Under the pieces are notes generated by a model that was given only the letters and a program-made list of their open reading frames with translations, had not been told where the DNA came from and searched no databases. Position numbers and translations under genes: made by a program. A stretch of 64,000 nucleotides of DNA from Patella vulgata (Eukaryota > Mollusca > Gastropoda > Patellidae), in NCBI RefSeq assembly GCF_932274485.2, contig NC_065879.2:44502936-44566935 (forward strand), read 5' to 3'. This document shows, in pieces, positions 11,395 to 23,800 of the stretch (position 1 is the stretch's first letter; every line of letters begins with the position of its first letter).

Positions 11395-11945
11395 AAAAAA
11401 TTTCTGGTTACAGAGGGCGGCGTCAGTAATTTGCGAGAGACGAAGGAGCGGAGCTTACCGTATAGGGATCCCCAAGGTAATCTGCCATGGAAAATTTGAC
11501 GGTTACAGAGAGCGGGCGTCAGTATTTTGCGAGAGGCGAAGGAACGGAGCTTACCGTATAGGGATCCCCAAGGTAATCTGGAAAATTTGACGGCCGCAAA
11601 CGCGTTTTCCTGCTATTTCAGCTCTTGAATACAACAACTTCAAATTTAGGTATCTGACTCGAATTCCAATCAACGATTCAATCGTTTACAGTCCACGGAG
11701 TTGGACCATAAGGCAGAAAATTTTGAAAATTTAACTGCCGCAAACGCGTTTTCGTGCCATTCCAGCCGTGAATAGAGCAACTTCAATGTGGTGCAATATA
11801 GCAGGTGGCTGACCTGAATCCGAAACAGCCAATCAATCATCGCGGGGTATGGGGGTCTCGCCCTCCTGGAGAAAATTTTGAAAATCTTACTGCTGTAAAT
11901 GCGTTTTTCTGCTATTCAAGCCCGCGAGTTAAGCAGCTTCAAGTT
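11395..11945. repeat. Degenerate tandem arrays of about 92-bp and 150-bp units
   Basis: Two units of about 92 bp (11395-11488 and 11489-11580) share GGTTACAGAGGGCGG-like and GGAGCTTACCGTATAGGGAT blocks. They are followed by three looser units that start GAAAATTTTGAAAAT-like and carry CTGCCGCAAACGCGTTTTC and TGCTATTCAAGCC-like blocks (from 11580, 11721 and 11871). The open frame at 11360-11590 only reflects the first array. Confidence 0.7.
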
Positions 11946-12942
11946 AGTGTTAGTTGTATTTTACGTCCGCTTCCACCGAGGTGATATCGCAGACAATGAC
12001 GTGTTATGTGTACAAGGTGCATTAATTTACAATGTGATTAGTGAGAAATATTAGGATGGTTAGGTTTTCATATATATGTACATAGGACAATAAACAACAG
12101 TAGGATAACATGTGCAAAGGACGAAACAGATGCCAGTAGACATTTACAAACATGCGATTTGACGGAACAGACATGGACAAAGACGGACATTTTCACAGAC
12201 ATAGACATATTATGTACATATATATATATTTTGGGTCGATTGGGTTGGTCTGGTCGTTCTGTCCGGTAGAATGGCAGGGCGGTGCAACTCTACCTTGGGG
12301 CTTTGTTGGTGAGTTTGAGTCCTGGTCCATTCTTCCTTCCATTTGGGTATGTTGTCCGGTATGGTAGCGTTTTTACATCTTTATTTATGTTATTCATTCC
12401 TTTTATTGTTGGTTCTCTGAAGTTGATCAGTGATTTTGTAACCGAAAGCCCACTCTATAATGCCGACCTGAATTACAGTCAAACTGTTGCAGCTGCATTC
12501 ACAAATAATAAGCGATGCCCGAAAAATGTCGTACAAAGTAGCGTGGCTCCAGACAAAATGTTTTAAATCATAGTCAATTAATTCAGTGTAAAATCCTGGT
12601 ACTCAATTAAACAAAAAGTAAAATTAGTGTTTTATTAGATTTCGGGCACTTATTGTGCAAACTACTTTTTTTTTCACTTTACCGTCTGGTCGAAAAGTCA
12701 GATTGCCCGAAAGTTAGGGGGGTAGCTGCCCCCGCCCCGCCCCGCCCCATGGCTTGTGTAAAACGGCGAGACGCAGGCATAGACCACTAGAATCGAATCT
12801 CAAGACGACATAGGTGTGTGTGTGTGGGGGGGGGGGGTATTTTTTGTTTTAATTTACTGTCGATCCATTCCCCCATATCTTCACCCCTCTCTCTCTCTCT
12901 CTCTCTTAGATCATAATATTTGATATGATATGAAGTCAAATG

Positions 12943-13080
12943 GTTTGCTTTTGGTGATCCCATACGTGTACGTGACAAGGGGTTGGGTTGTCTGTCAAAG
13001 GTCACGGGGTTTCCCTCTTGGTCCCCGGGGTGTTTCACACTGCCAGCCAAAGACTTCCACACACAAACCATTATTGAAAT
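12943..13080 (+). mobile_element. SINE family I, diverged copy split by an insertion
   Basis: It carries GTACGTGACAAGGGGTTGGG, a CTTGGTCCCCGGGG segment, CACTGCCAGCCAAAGAC and ACCATTATTGAAAT, in the order of the family I body. The copy resumes at 13233 after the 152-bp insertion and ends in a CTCTCT tract near 13270-13290. Confidence 0.6.
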
Positions 13081-13232
13081 CATGGGGTCGCTGCGAACGT
13101 GATACAATATAATCCTTTTGAAATCTTAGGTAATATCGATCGATGTGGTAAAAAATGACATGATTCCGCCAGTAAAAGAGGTGGGGGGGGGGAGATATTC
13201 GGGTATTCATTTTGTTGTTAAAACGGCATAGG
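13081..13232 (+). repeat. 152-bp inserted copy flanked by a 27-bp direct repeat
   Basis: It is nearly identical to 11194-11343. The 27 bases at 13054-13080 are repeated exactly at 13233-13259. The layout is that of an insertion with a long target-site duplication into a SINE copy. The block lacks inverted ends and a poly-A tail. Confidence 0.88.
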
Positions 13233-14167
13233 CTTCCACACACAAACCATTATTGAAATTAGACACACTCTCATTCTCTCTCTGTGTGTGGATAATCCTT
13301 CAGAGACAAAATTCTATTAGTCAAATGAGATTAGCCAGACATATAAACATGACTGAAATTAATAACTTATGGAATAAACAGTGGTTTATTTGTTTTCTCA
13401 TCATATTTAGCACGGACCGGTGTCTGCGTAAATAGAAACTAGAGCCACGAATTATTACCCATCAAGTCAATTGACATATTACATCAATACTATTGTTTGT
13501 ATATAGTTTTCTCAGCCTCTGTGGATATTTGACGAGTGTTATTGAGCCATTGTCACATGCTTTTATTGTTCATGTTTTCTATGTCAGTACAGTGCGGGTC
13601 AATGTCACGTTGTTCATTTTATTAACCAGTATAGTTAGAGCCCCACCAACGTGTCGAAGTGAAAGACCATAATCAATACAAAAGTTATGTGAAAATGATA
13701 CCCATTTAAAGTTTATATTAGTTGGTATGTGTTTTAGATTAATATATGTTGTGTAAATTCGTTTGTCTTTTTCGTATACAGTCAGTCCATTCACGATAAT
13801 GGTTTTATACTCGGGTGTTCGTAAATACGTAATAACTTCAAGGAAGGGTTGATGAAAACTGCCGCTTGCTGGTTTATCCTTTTCATGTTTGAGATATTAG
13901 TGTTCACGATCGGTCCTGTGCATTAAAAACGGGTGTTTCTGGAACAATTGAATACATTATTTACTTATAAAGACTTATCTTTGCAGGGATAGAAGAAAAT
14001 ATAAAGAAACAAAGGCACCCGGGCAGACTGGAATTTTTATAACATAGGTACGCTGCCCTATAGTTCAGTTTCCTCAGTTGGGGCTGTGAGTGTAGCCTAT
14101 TTAATTCTGCGTTATACAATTGAAAGTTTTATAGGCGTATATTATATCTACATATAATATAATGTTG

Positions 14168-14452
14168 ATGGGAGTAGATGGCCAAATGGTTCGTACGTGC
14201 GCGCTGTCATTGAGTCAACCTGGCGTAGTTTCGATTCCCCGGTTGTACGTGACAAGGAGTAGGGTCACCTGTCCAACCTCGTGAGTTTTCTCGGGGTCCT
14301 CCGGTTTCCTCCCACTGCTAAAGATCCTACGCGCAAGCGAATTATTGAAATAAAATTTAACCTTGTGTAAGTCCCGAAATGACCTAGTTTGTGTCGAGTG
14401 GACGTTAGACCCCATTTCTCTCTCTCTCTCTCTCTCTCGCTCTCTCTCTCAA
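14168..14452 (+). mobile_element. SINE family I, near full length
   Basis: The head GTAGATGGCCAAATGGTTCG and TAGTTTCGATTCCCCGG correspond to box A and box B. The body has GACAAGGAGTAGGGTCACCT, CGGGGTCCTCCGG, GCGCAAGCGAATTATTGAAA and GACCTAGTTTGTGTCGAGTG. The tail is a CT-rich repeat (about 14417-14450). Confidence 0.88.
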
Positions 14453-17400
14453 TTATGTCGATCTTGAGAATGAAGAAAACGGACTTTGTCCAAGTATATT
14501 TCACTTTTGTTTACAAGATCTTACTCGAATATAAATAATTTCCACCAGGATCAACATTCATGGTTATATATGTGCTTTTAACGACATTATAAGCTACCGT
14601 ACCATTAAAAATGAGCTTCGAGCAATATGACTTTTTATTATTCAGTTCTAACGCGTATGTATCACGTGATAGTCATGTGACTACTTTGACCTTTCAACCT
14701 AAGCCAGCCTCAGTCAGCTGTAGATGTAAACAGAGACTTTGACGAAGGCAGACGACACCAGGCAATATTTGTTTTACTTGAAGTGTTTTTCGTCACTTCC
14801 AGCAGTAAATTAATCGTCGATAGAGACTGGACTTATCGCCGTAGCTATCCAAATTTAAATATTACTGATATTTTGATGTTTTAGTGTAAATGGAAAAGGT
14901 TATAGCTGTGAAAATGATACAACTACAAATTTGTAAAAGGTAAAATGAAGACTTGTGCGTATGTTGACCCCAGTAGGTAAACCTGGCTTTGAGAGATTAC
15001 TTTTTCCAAGTACTTCTAGTATGATATGGATCTCTAGCACATCTTAATTGATAATTATGTATGCGTATATCACAATGGCTATCAGGTCTATGACTAGGGA
15101 TAAATGAAAATTTCCATAGTGAACAAAGGATTGCATTTTAGTATACTTATGAACAAAAGTAAGATATGTCCTGAATAATGGTATTCAAGAATTAAGAGTA
15201 CACTATAAGAAGCATGCCCTGCTGCATGACACTAGTTACTATTTATAGTTAATTGGATCAGTGATATAGTTTTGGACTAGAAGTCTACATATGTTTGACC
15301 TTTATTTTACAATTAGGATAAATGCATATTTGTATGAGACTATCAGCTAATCAGTTATCTGTATAATATAGATGCAAAGAAAAGCTCATTGTTATCCCAG
15401 GGATAGGTACATGTACTCTTAATCCTATAAGGTCCATGGTTAATTCATTGTGGGTTCCATCATCAAGGTCATCCTCCCATGGCCAATTTCCTTTTGAGAT
15501 CTGTTTTAGATTTAACTTGAATATGTATAAGATAGCAAGAAAATATCTGCATCAAATATTTTCTATGTCATTGTTACACACTACTGGACGCTATGCTTTT
15601 TTACTTACACCCCTACCACCCATCTTGCCCTGGACACCCCACTAGGTTAATCTGGCCTTATTGCTGCTATGTAAATTCTATTTTGGATTTTATGAGTGTT
15701 AATAGTCTATAGTAAGAGAAAACATAATTTGTCTTTTTGTTCAGGCGACAGAATATATATTAGAGATTCCTGTCAAGTCATGTCATATATGTTGTTGTAA
15801 ATATAAGGGATGTATAGGTGGATATACATGTAGACAGACTTTTAGTTATTTAATTGTTCACTGATCTGGATTACAGATTAGGATAAGTAGAAAAACAAGC
15901 TTAATGTTCATTATAAAATCCATTATTACTACTACATGTAGGAACAAGAGCTGTGTTAAATAATTTATACACATCTACATTTACATATTGAGAGATTTTA
16001 ATTGTCTGTTGTCTCAGACTATCAAGAATAAATGACAGATATATTCCAGTGAATAAATCTGTTTATTTCTGTGCTAGGATCCTTTGTTATAGTCCCTAGT
16101 AACAGTATGAAGTTCTGTGATATACAGGGCTGGATTAACCTTGTAGGTGGCCCGGAAGAATTCAGTAGGGCCCAGTCCTCTCCCCAGAAAAGTTTGAAAA
16201 ATAGATTTGATTCGATGCATTCTGGGGTATCTTCTGGACGAGTAACACAAGAATCTCTCGGTCATCAAATGGAACTTTTGATCTTGTACTCAACCCATAA
16301 TGTGGGGTGCCCAGGACATTTGTCCCATTTTGCTCCCTATACATTTGGTACTGGGGATAATTTTTCAAAGCTATGTTAGCACCCAGTGTTCTGATTGTGT
16401 TGAAGATAATCTTCTTGACTAGCAAACACATATTTATTGAAAAAACCTGTCAATAACTCGTGTGTAGTTACTATTTCATACAATGCTTCGTTTTTTGATG
16501 ATTTTCAATAGAAATTTTTAAGGTTACTGTTGCATTTTGATTTTCCCTTCACAAAGTTTCCAAATGGCATTACTTAACCGGAAGTAAATCGTGTACGCAG
16601 GTCAATTAAAATAGTTTCTTCCATCAGTACAAATTAGTCAAGCAAGGTCATTCTCATTATGTGATATGCACTAGTATAAAGATTCATTTTGAATGAAATG
16701 AAAGACAAGGTATCTCTTTACATTACAAAGAGGTGTACAGTTGTCACAGTATTTCTTTTCCTCAGACTGATTATAATTTTTATCCTGACTGAAAACAACT
16801 ATAATCTTTACATAGATTAGAATGAAAATAATGAGTAACTATGGCCATTTAGTTCTTACATCACTGCGATTTGCAGCCACCTGCGGTATGGTCCCAGATC
16901 ACTAAATCTATTCTGCTAAATGGCTAGAGTTCCTGATTGTAAAAAAAGATCTATAATTATGGATCCAATGCGATACTAAATCATGACATATTGAGGTTTA
17001 TACAATTTTATAAAATACACAAAATAAACTAAAGTTAGTTACATATAATAATAATGCTTAATCGCTGGCATAACGGCCGAAAAGGAGCATTTTGTAGTCA
17101 TTTTACTGATTTTGCGAAAAAAGACGCCATTGCTGGAGACCAAGCAAACACTGGGACAAGTGTTCAGTCAGAAACTGTCCAGGTCTCAATGAACAGATGT
17201 AGAGAGACCGGATAGATGCTACTCGATCGATTTTAAACGTTAGATAACGAATTTTCTTATATTTACAGGCCGCAACTACATGTAGGGCTAAAATTATCTG
17301 AAAATGGCATTTTTCAAGTTGCCCCCGAAGGTTAATGGAGTGGGCAGTTCTTAAGTTCCGCTCACTTTTTTGGTAGAGCTACTTCATGACATCATACCAC

Positions 17401-18141
17401 CTGGATACTGATAAATTTCATATCTTCTATCTACTCAAAGAGCATTGCAAGCATACATAGATCTGTGATTTTTCCGAAAAATTTAATGAGCAGTCAAATT
17501 TCAGATGGCTATAGTAGCTCAGGGAAATAGATATAAAAATCAATACTTGTGAGGAATTGAGGTCCTAGCAGACCTTCTTCAAATATTGCCTGAGATGGGG
17601 TGGGTACGATAAAATAATGCTGTGGAGCTCCTGCAAAGTAACACAAAAATCTACTGAAAAATCAGCTATTTTATGGTAAAAAAAATAATTGCCCGCTGTA
17701 GGCCGTACAGGCGGGCGATGACTGAAATATTTATACCTGTAATACAGGACCCCTAGGGGGTCAAATAGCAATAGTCTGATGGGAAACTTCAAACATCACA
17801 CCTTAGCACATTTTCAAGATTTTGCTTGGTCCTCTCGCGAATACGTTCTTAAAAATTAATAGGCGTTGAGAATTTTAGAAATGCTGAGATAATTTCATTG
17901 CCTCATTTTACATAATTAACTGGGACAGATGCTGTCTGGACAATCATCCCACAAAATGTCCCAGGACAGACTGACTCAAATGTACATATATAGGCCTACA
18001 ATGGCAGAATGGAAACATACTTTGGAGAGGATGTACATGTAGCCAGTAAAGTTGATGACATTTTAATCTTGAACATAATTTCATTCTTTCACATTTACTT
18101 GCAGTCCAGTCTTAGCAATGGCCAATGTCAATGACCATACA
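14453..18141. other. Gene-free 5' flank of the transporter gene
   Basis: No conserved coding frame was seen. CAGGGCTGGATTAACC at 16127 resembles the end of a hAT-type MITE, but the matching right end was not found. GACCAAGCAAA near 17140 has an inverted match near 17822, a weak hint of another small element. ATCACGTGATAGTCATGTGAC at about 14663 is an E-box-like pair in a region that could hold the unseen first (non-coding) exon of the transporter gene, but this is only a guess. Confidence 0.45.
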
Positions 18142-18868
18142 TTTTTATACGCCCACATTGAAAAGTAGTCGTACATTGTCCTCGCCCCCATCTGTTGATC
18201 CGTTGGGCGGTCCGGCGTCCGCTCTAGAGGCTAAAGTTAAAATCTGATTAACTTTAAATTGATACAAAATGTTTAAGGTCATGAGACGAAGAAGTCTATT
18301 CATTTTCAGTGATTTTCAATAATTACTGCCAGAGTTATGGCCCTTGATCACTTCAAAAAATTTTGTGGATGCTCTCTAGAGGCTAAAGTTAATATCTGAT
18401 TGACTTTAAATTTATACACAGTTTTTGAGGTCATGAGACGAAGAATCCTAAAGATTTCCGATAATTAACTGCCAAAGTTATGACCCTTGATCACTTTGAA
18501 AAATCTTGAGACACTCTATATATAGAGGCTAAAGTTATCATCCGATTGACTTCAGATTGATACACAGAGTTTAAGGTCTTGAGACGAACAAGTATATTGA
18601 TTTTCAATGAATTTTGATAATTTGAACAGCTAATTCCATGATATTAAATGTTTCGTATACTAAACGTTAGCATGGGGCAGAACTTTATAAAAACCAAACA
18701 AATTCTAATGGTTTTCTGATAATTACATGTAGTTAATGAGTTGTTACTCTTAATCAGATTTTAGTGTATTATAAATGTTTCATTACAGAAAAAAGTAAAT
18801 ATATGTGATAACTCTTGCTGACTGTCCGGACGATTTAGCGTATGTTTCGTTGTTTGGCAACCTTTCTT
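18142..18868 (+). mobile_element. Pearl-like family A element
   Basis: The left end is TTTTTATACGCCCACATTGA with a slightly decayed fold-back (AAAAGTAGTCGTAC). Three to four tandem monomers follow with GAGTTATGGCCCTTGATCAC. The 3' region has TAAACGTTAGCATGGGGCAG and a shortened right end, GCGTATGTTTCGTTGTTTGG. Confidence 0.85.
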
Positions 18869-19944
18869 TTCCTTATCAGTTATTTGTAAAGTCAGCTTTC
18901 TTTTTAAAGGTCATCTATACAATTAGGTACATGTACATGTCCTTGAATAGAATTTGCCTATTGATTTCACCTTTAGAAATATTTTATCATTAGATAGATT
19001 GATAGCTTTAATACAAGTAGGTTATGTAATATCTATATGGGTTAAAGAATATAATAACTAGATCTAGTTTGTTGTTAGCTTGTAAACTATGTATGATCAT
19101 TTTACTCATGAGGGCAGACGACTAGCTTTATGATTTGATATATATCAGAATAAAAAAGTAAATGTGGTTGATTGTTTTAACTGGACATTTGATGATATTA
19201 TGGATCAACTTTATCAGTTTTGTTGAATTTGTCAATTGGACTTTGCATTTTATCCTGACCTTTACTTTATTTAAACTGATGAGGATCTGTTTCATTCATA
19301 CACTGATACACTGTCAAATTACAAATGTGTAAACAATACATTATTTTAGTGGATTTATATAATGAATTGTATGTCCTTTGTGACGTCATTTAAGGATGTT
19401 ATTTTTGGCTCGCTGTATACTTTAATGTTAAATGGAGCATGAATAATACTACATGTTTATTTTTGAGGTCATGTTATATTTAGTTGAGGTTGATAATAGC
19501 CACGAACAAAGAGACAGAGTGAAAAATGAAGGCAGACACAATTATTGCCAATTTCTTCATAAGTTTGATAATCTGTAGGCTATACTTGTTTTATAATGTT
19601 TGTTAATTGTGTACCAGAATATGTAATGTATGTATTTTGTACTTTTATTATTGTTTTTGATGATGATAGAATTCTCCATACACAATGACAAGATAGACTA
19701 CATGTTACTTTTGTCAAATCCATAAAATAACCTTCTTGTGTCATTGCTCATTTAAACGTTCAATTCCAAGTTTCTGTACATGTCACAGATTTATAACTCA
19801 ATGTGATGAGATCAAAACAATACCTGGTAACTCAAACACGGTGTCCTTCTGCTCATTCTGTCGGTATTTAGTTTTAATACAATAAGTGTAATAAACTATA
19901 TGTATATACATACTCATGGGAAACAGCTGCTAATTTATTTGGGT

Positions 19945-20033
19945 GACGTTTCGAAGAGTATTCTCTCAACGTTATCAAGATAATACAGTAATTCATAATG
20001 TTGAGAAAATACTCTTTGAAACGTCGTCCATAT
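19945..20033. repeat. Imperfect hairpin, stem about 30 bp
   Basis: GACGTTTCGAAGAGTATTCT on the left pairs with GAATACTCTTTGAAACGTC-like sequence (AAATACTCTTTGAAACGTC) on the right across a loop of about 20 bases. It has no coding content and may be a small foldback element. Confidence 0.7.
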
Positions 20034-20587
20034 AAAGTATGTTATAGTTTATTGCTCTATCCAGTATATCTAAGATTACAATAAGTGTAATTGGCTGTAA
20101 CTCATTTGGTTTAAAATTTTACTAATTACTTGATTGAGTAAGCCTCCATATATGCATCCTTTTCAGACATGCACTGTACTTGCTTTTGAAACATACCAGT
20201 ACTTCAGCTTTTGAGAAATGCAGGCCTACTTCAATTTTTTTTTATAGAAATCCAAATCCTTCACATTATATCTCAAAAATAAAAATCATGTACTATTTTA
20301 ATGTAAAAACTGTTGTTATTGTGGAATCAGTGAAGAATGAGTTGGCTTGTACAAAAATAGACAGAAAAGCTATTACTGGTACTAATTTATTTATCTAAGA
20401 ACATATTTAAAGATGGCATCCAATTGAAAACAATGTGAACTTGTCCATAACTGAAGTTGAAATTCATCGATTTGAGTAATCTTGGGACCGAAATATCTTG
20501 GATTCTATATTTAAAAGTTGTTCAAACATGGTTAGGCTCTGAAATAATACATGAATAACAGTATATTGTTCTTTTTTCAGTGACTAA

Positions 20588-20804
20588 ATGATTGTGGTGA
20601 CAGTTAAACGTAAAAACAGTATGCCGGAAACCGGCGCTGGGAGCTGGCTCGTAGTATTAGCAGCATTTTTCTCCCAGTTTATAATATGTGGTATCACCTA
20701 TAGTCTTGGAGTATTCCATGTGGTTTTCAGGGATCACTTCTCGGCCACACATTTTGATGCATCATGGACCGGATCAATTCTGCTGTACGTCACAGCTTTG
20801 TCAA
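20588..20804 (+). CDS. SLC16-like exon 1 (first coding exon)
   Basis: It follows the acceptor TTCTTTTTTCAG (ending at 20580) with a 7-base leader. The ATG at 20588 is the only in-frame one before TM1. It encodes residues 1-72, TM1 and TM2 up to VTALS. The donor GTAAGT is at 20805, phase 1. Confidence 0.88.
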
Positions 20805-23800
20805 GTAAGTAGCATTCATTCGATCATATTCTAGGATATATACATGTTGGGGGGGACCATTGAGTATTGGCATCCTCTCATCTAGGAGTATATAAACAAC
20901 CCCAACAAACAGAGAGAGACAGAACACTAAGCAGAAAGAAGGATGACCCTACTCCTTGTCATGCATAGTTAACAGTCCTTATGAGATATAGTGCACCTAT
21001 AAGACTAATTAATCGGAGATAGCATATAATCATAGATTACATCACTTGTAATGTTATTTCAGGTATTATGTTACGTTTTGTAACAAGTTATTGGGGATGC
21101 CGTGTAAGTGTTATGTTAGGTGGTATCCTGGCGGCGACAGGACTTGGTCTCGGTATGGTGGTAACAGAACTCTATCAAGTGTATCTTACATATGGATTGC
21201 TTACAGGTAACTTTTATAGATACTCTGGAGTCATATTCAGATCATTGGCAGAGTCATATAATCAATGCACCAATTTTAATCCTTAACAAATGAAAAGGCT
21301 ACATATTCTTGGAATATTTTTAGTAAAAGTTTTGGTGAATAAGGTCCCTAAGCTTCACCATATTAACACTTCAATCGAATTATAAAACAAGACCCTTATA
21401 CAGATTCACTTCTAAACTGATGTTGCATTTTGGTGCTTTGTCCACTGTTTCTCAAAGTTGTGCGTGTGTGTGAATGCACACATCTTTTGCAAATAGTGCA
21501 CAAATGAAATTCATTTAAGGCCATATGAAAAACAATTAGCTCTCACATAATACATGTACATGTACCTCTTTAAAGCAACAGAATATACTTGAAGTAAATC
21601 ACAGTGTCTCCCCAAAATTTTAATTCTATTTATCTTATGAATTTAGGCATTGGTTTTGGACTGGCTTGCTCTCCATCGATAGTAGCAGTTGAAAAATGTT
21701 TTGTGGCTGGCAGAGTTAGTGCCCTTAGTGTTGTGGTTGGTGGGATAGGTGCTGGAATCATAACATTCCCTGTCATAATCCGATTTTTATTAGAACAGTA
21801 TGCATGGAAAGGGACCATGTTGATTCTAGCTGGAGTGGCTCTTAATTTGTGTGTTTGTGGAGCCCTCATGAAGTCTAATCCTGACGACAAGGAAGTTCGT
21901 CTGCTACCTCTACTATCCTGTCTACCTCTACGTCATCCATTATTTCACGGCATGTGCATCGCTAATCTTTTCTGGAGTTTTGGATCCACTGTTATTTATA
22001 TGTATCTGCCATCATATGCCATGGCAAAAGGAACAGATTTTGAAAGTGCCATTTTCCTAATTTCGTGTATAGGAATGGCTAGTTTCACCAGTAGAATGAT
22101 TTTTGCATTCATGGGACATAACTCTACACTAGACTCAATAACTTCTATTATATGTCCGATTGGTATCGGGGTGGTTATCACTGGAATATTTCCATTGTTG
22201 TTTAAAGATTTTGCTGGTCAGCTCGGATATACGTTATTATTTGGATTCTATACAGGATTTTGGACTACGTTTTTATCGCAAGTATCACGAGAGTTATTAG
22301 GACCGGAATATATTGCCCTGGGTAACGGATATCTGTCGTTTATGATAGCTTTAGGTTCACTGGCAGCTGGTCCTGCCACAGGTAAATCACTTACATTATT
22401 TATATTGTACTTGTACTTTGAAAAGTGTTGCCTATGTGAACTTTCTAAATCTTATTTTGGTAAGAAGACAATACCTTTATCTTATAGACAGTATTCAGTC
22501 ATTAGATCATTAATACTTTGTTTCATCTGAAGAAAGTTCTCACTGTAAATTATTTTTAGTGCAGTGGTGGGATTTAATGTACAGTAAAGATTTGGTCAAA
22601 ATTATGCCTTTAATTGATTTTGTATTACATGTGCGGACAGAAGGCCTGTCTTCATTGCTATCAGTACATGTCCGGCATATACCGGCGGGTGACATATATA
22701 TATTGGCTGCTGTATATATATAGATTTGTATGTCACTGAACAATTAACAAATGGTCAAAACATTCAGGTTCATTTTGACTGAAATTTATTTTTTATTGAC
22801 CTAGACTGATAACCATATGTTTATGTTTATTTTGTAGCTATGTTAGTACAAGAAGAGAATGAGTTTAAATATGCATTTTATTTAGCTGGTAAGTCATTAA
22901 AAAATAGAACAAACATCAGTGTATCATTATAGTCCTACTAATAACCTGAAAATATGAGTGCAGGTTATTTTATAGGTGGGGAGGTTGGATGGTCTAGTGG
23001 TTTAACGTGTGTGCATAAAATCACAAGGTCTATCATTGAGTCATTAAATGGGTGGTTTCAAATCCCTACTTGAATGTGACAAGGAGTAAGGTCATCTGTC
23101 CAACATCGTGGGTTTTCTCTGGGTCCTGGTTTCCACCCACTGCTAAAGACTCCAACCCGCAAGTGAATTATTGAAAGTAAAAAAATCAAACCATATTTTA
23201 GTTCCAAAATGACCTAGTTTGTGTTGAGTAGATGTTAAACTCTCTCCTCTCTCTCTCTCTCGACTGCATATAGTATATATATTTCCTGTACATGCTTATC
23301 ACATCTTTTTTTTGGGGGGGGGGGGGGCTGTTTAACATTACAGTAAGAAGTAGATATACATATTGCAAACGCTTTCTAAGTTGTTATTCGAAATAAAAAA
23401 ACTAAGGGCGGAAATGTCCTGCTATCTAACTAAAAAGGTTATCATCTGGTATAAGTGCACTTGTGAGAATATATCAACCACAGCTTACCTTGTACATGTG
23501 AAATTTAAAGCATGTGGTTATTGAAAATCAATATTACCTCAATATCAACAGAGTTATGGCCCTTGATCACCTCAAAAAAATATGTAGTGTTTGAGGTTAT
23601 GAGACGAAGAAGACTGTTGATTTTCAGTGATTTCCGATAATTACTGCCAGAGTTATGGCCCTTGATCACTTTGAAAAATTTTGTGGATGCTGTAGAGGCT
23701 AAAGTTAATATCCGATTGACTTTAAATTTATACACAGTGTATATAAGGTCATGAAATGAAGAAGCCTATTCATTTTCAGCGATTTTCGATAATTTCTGAC

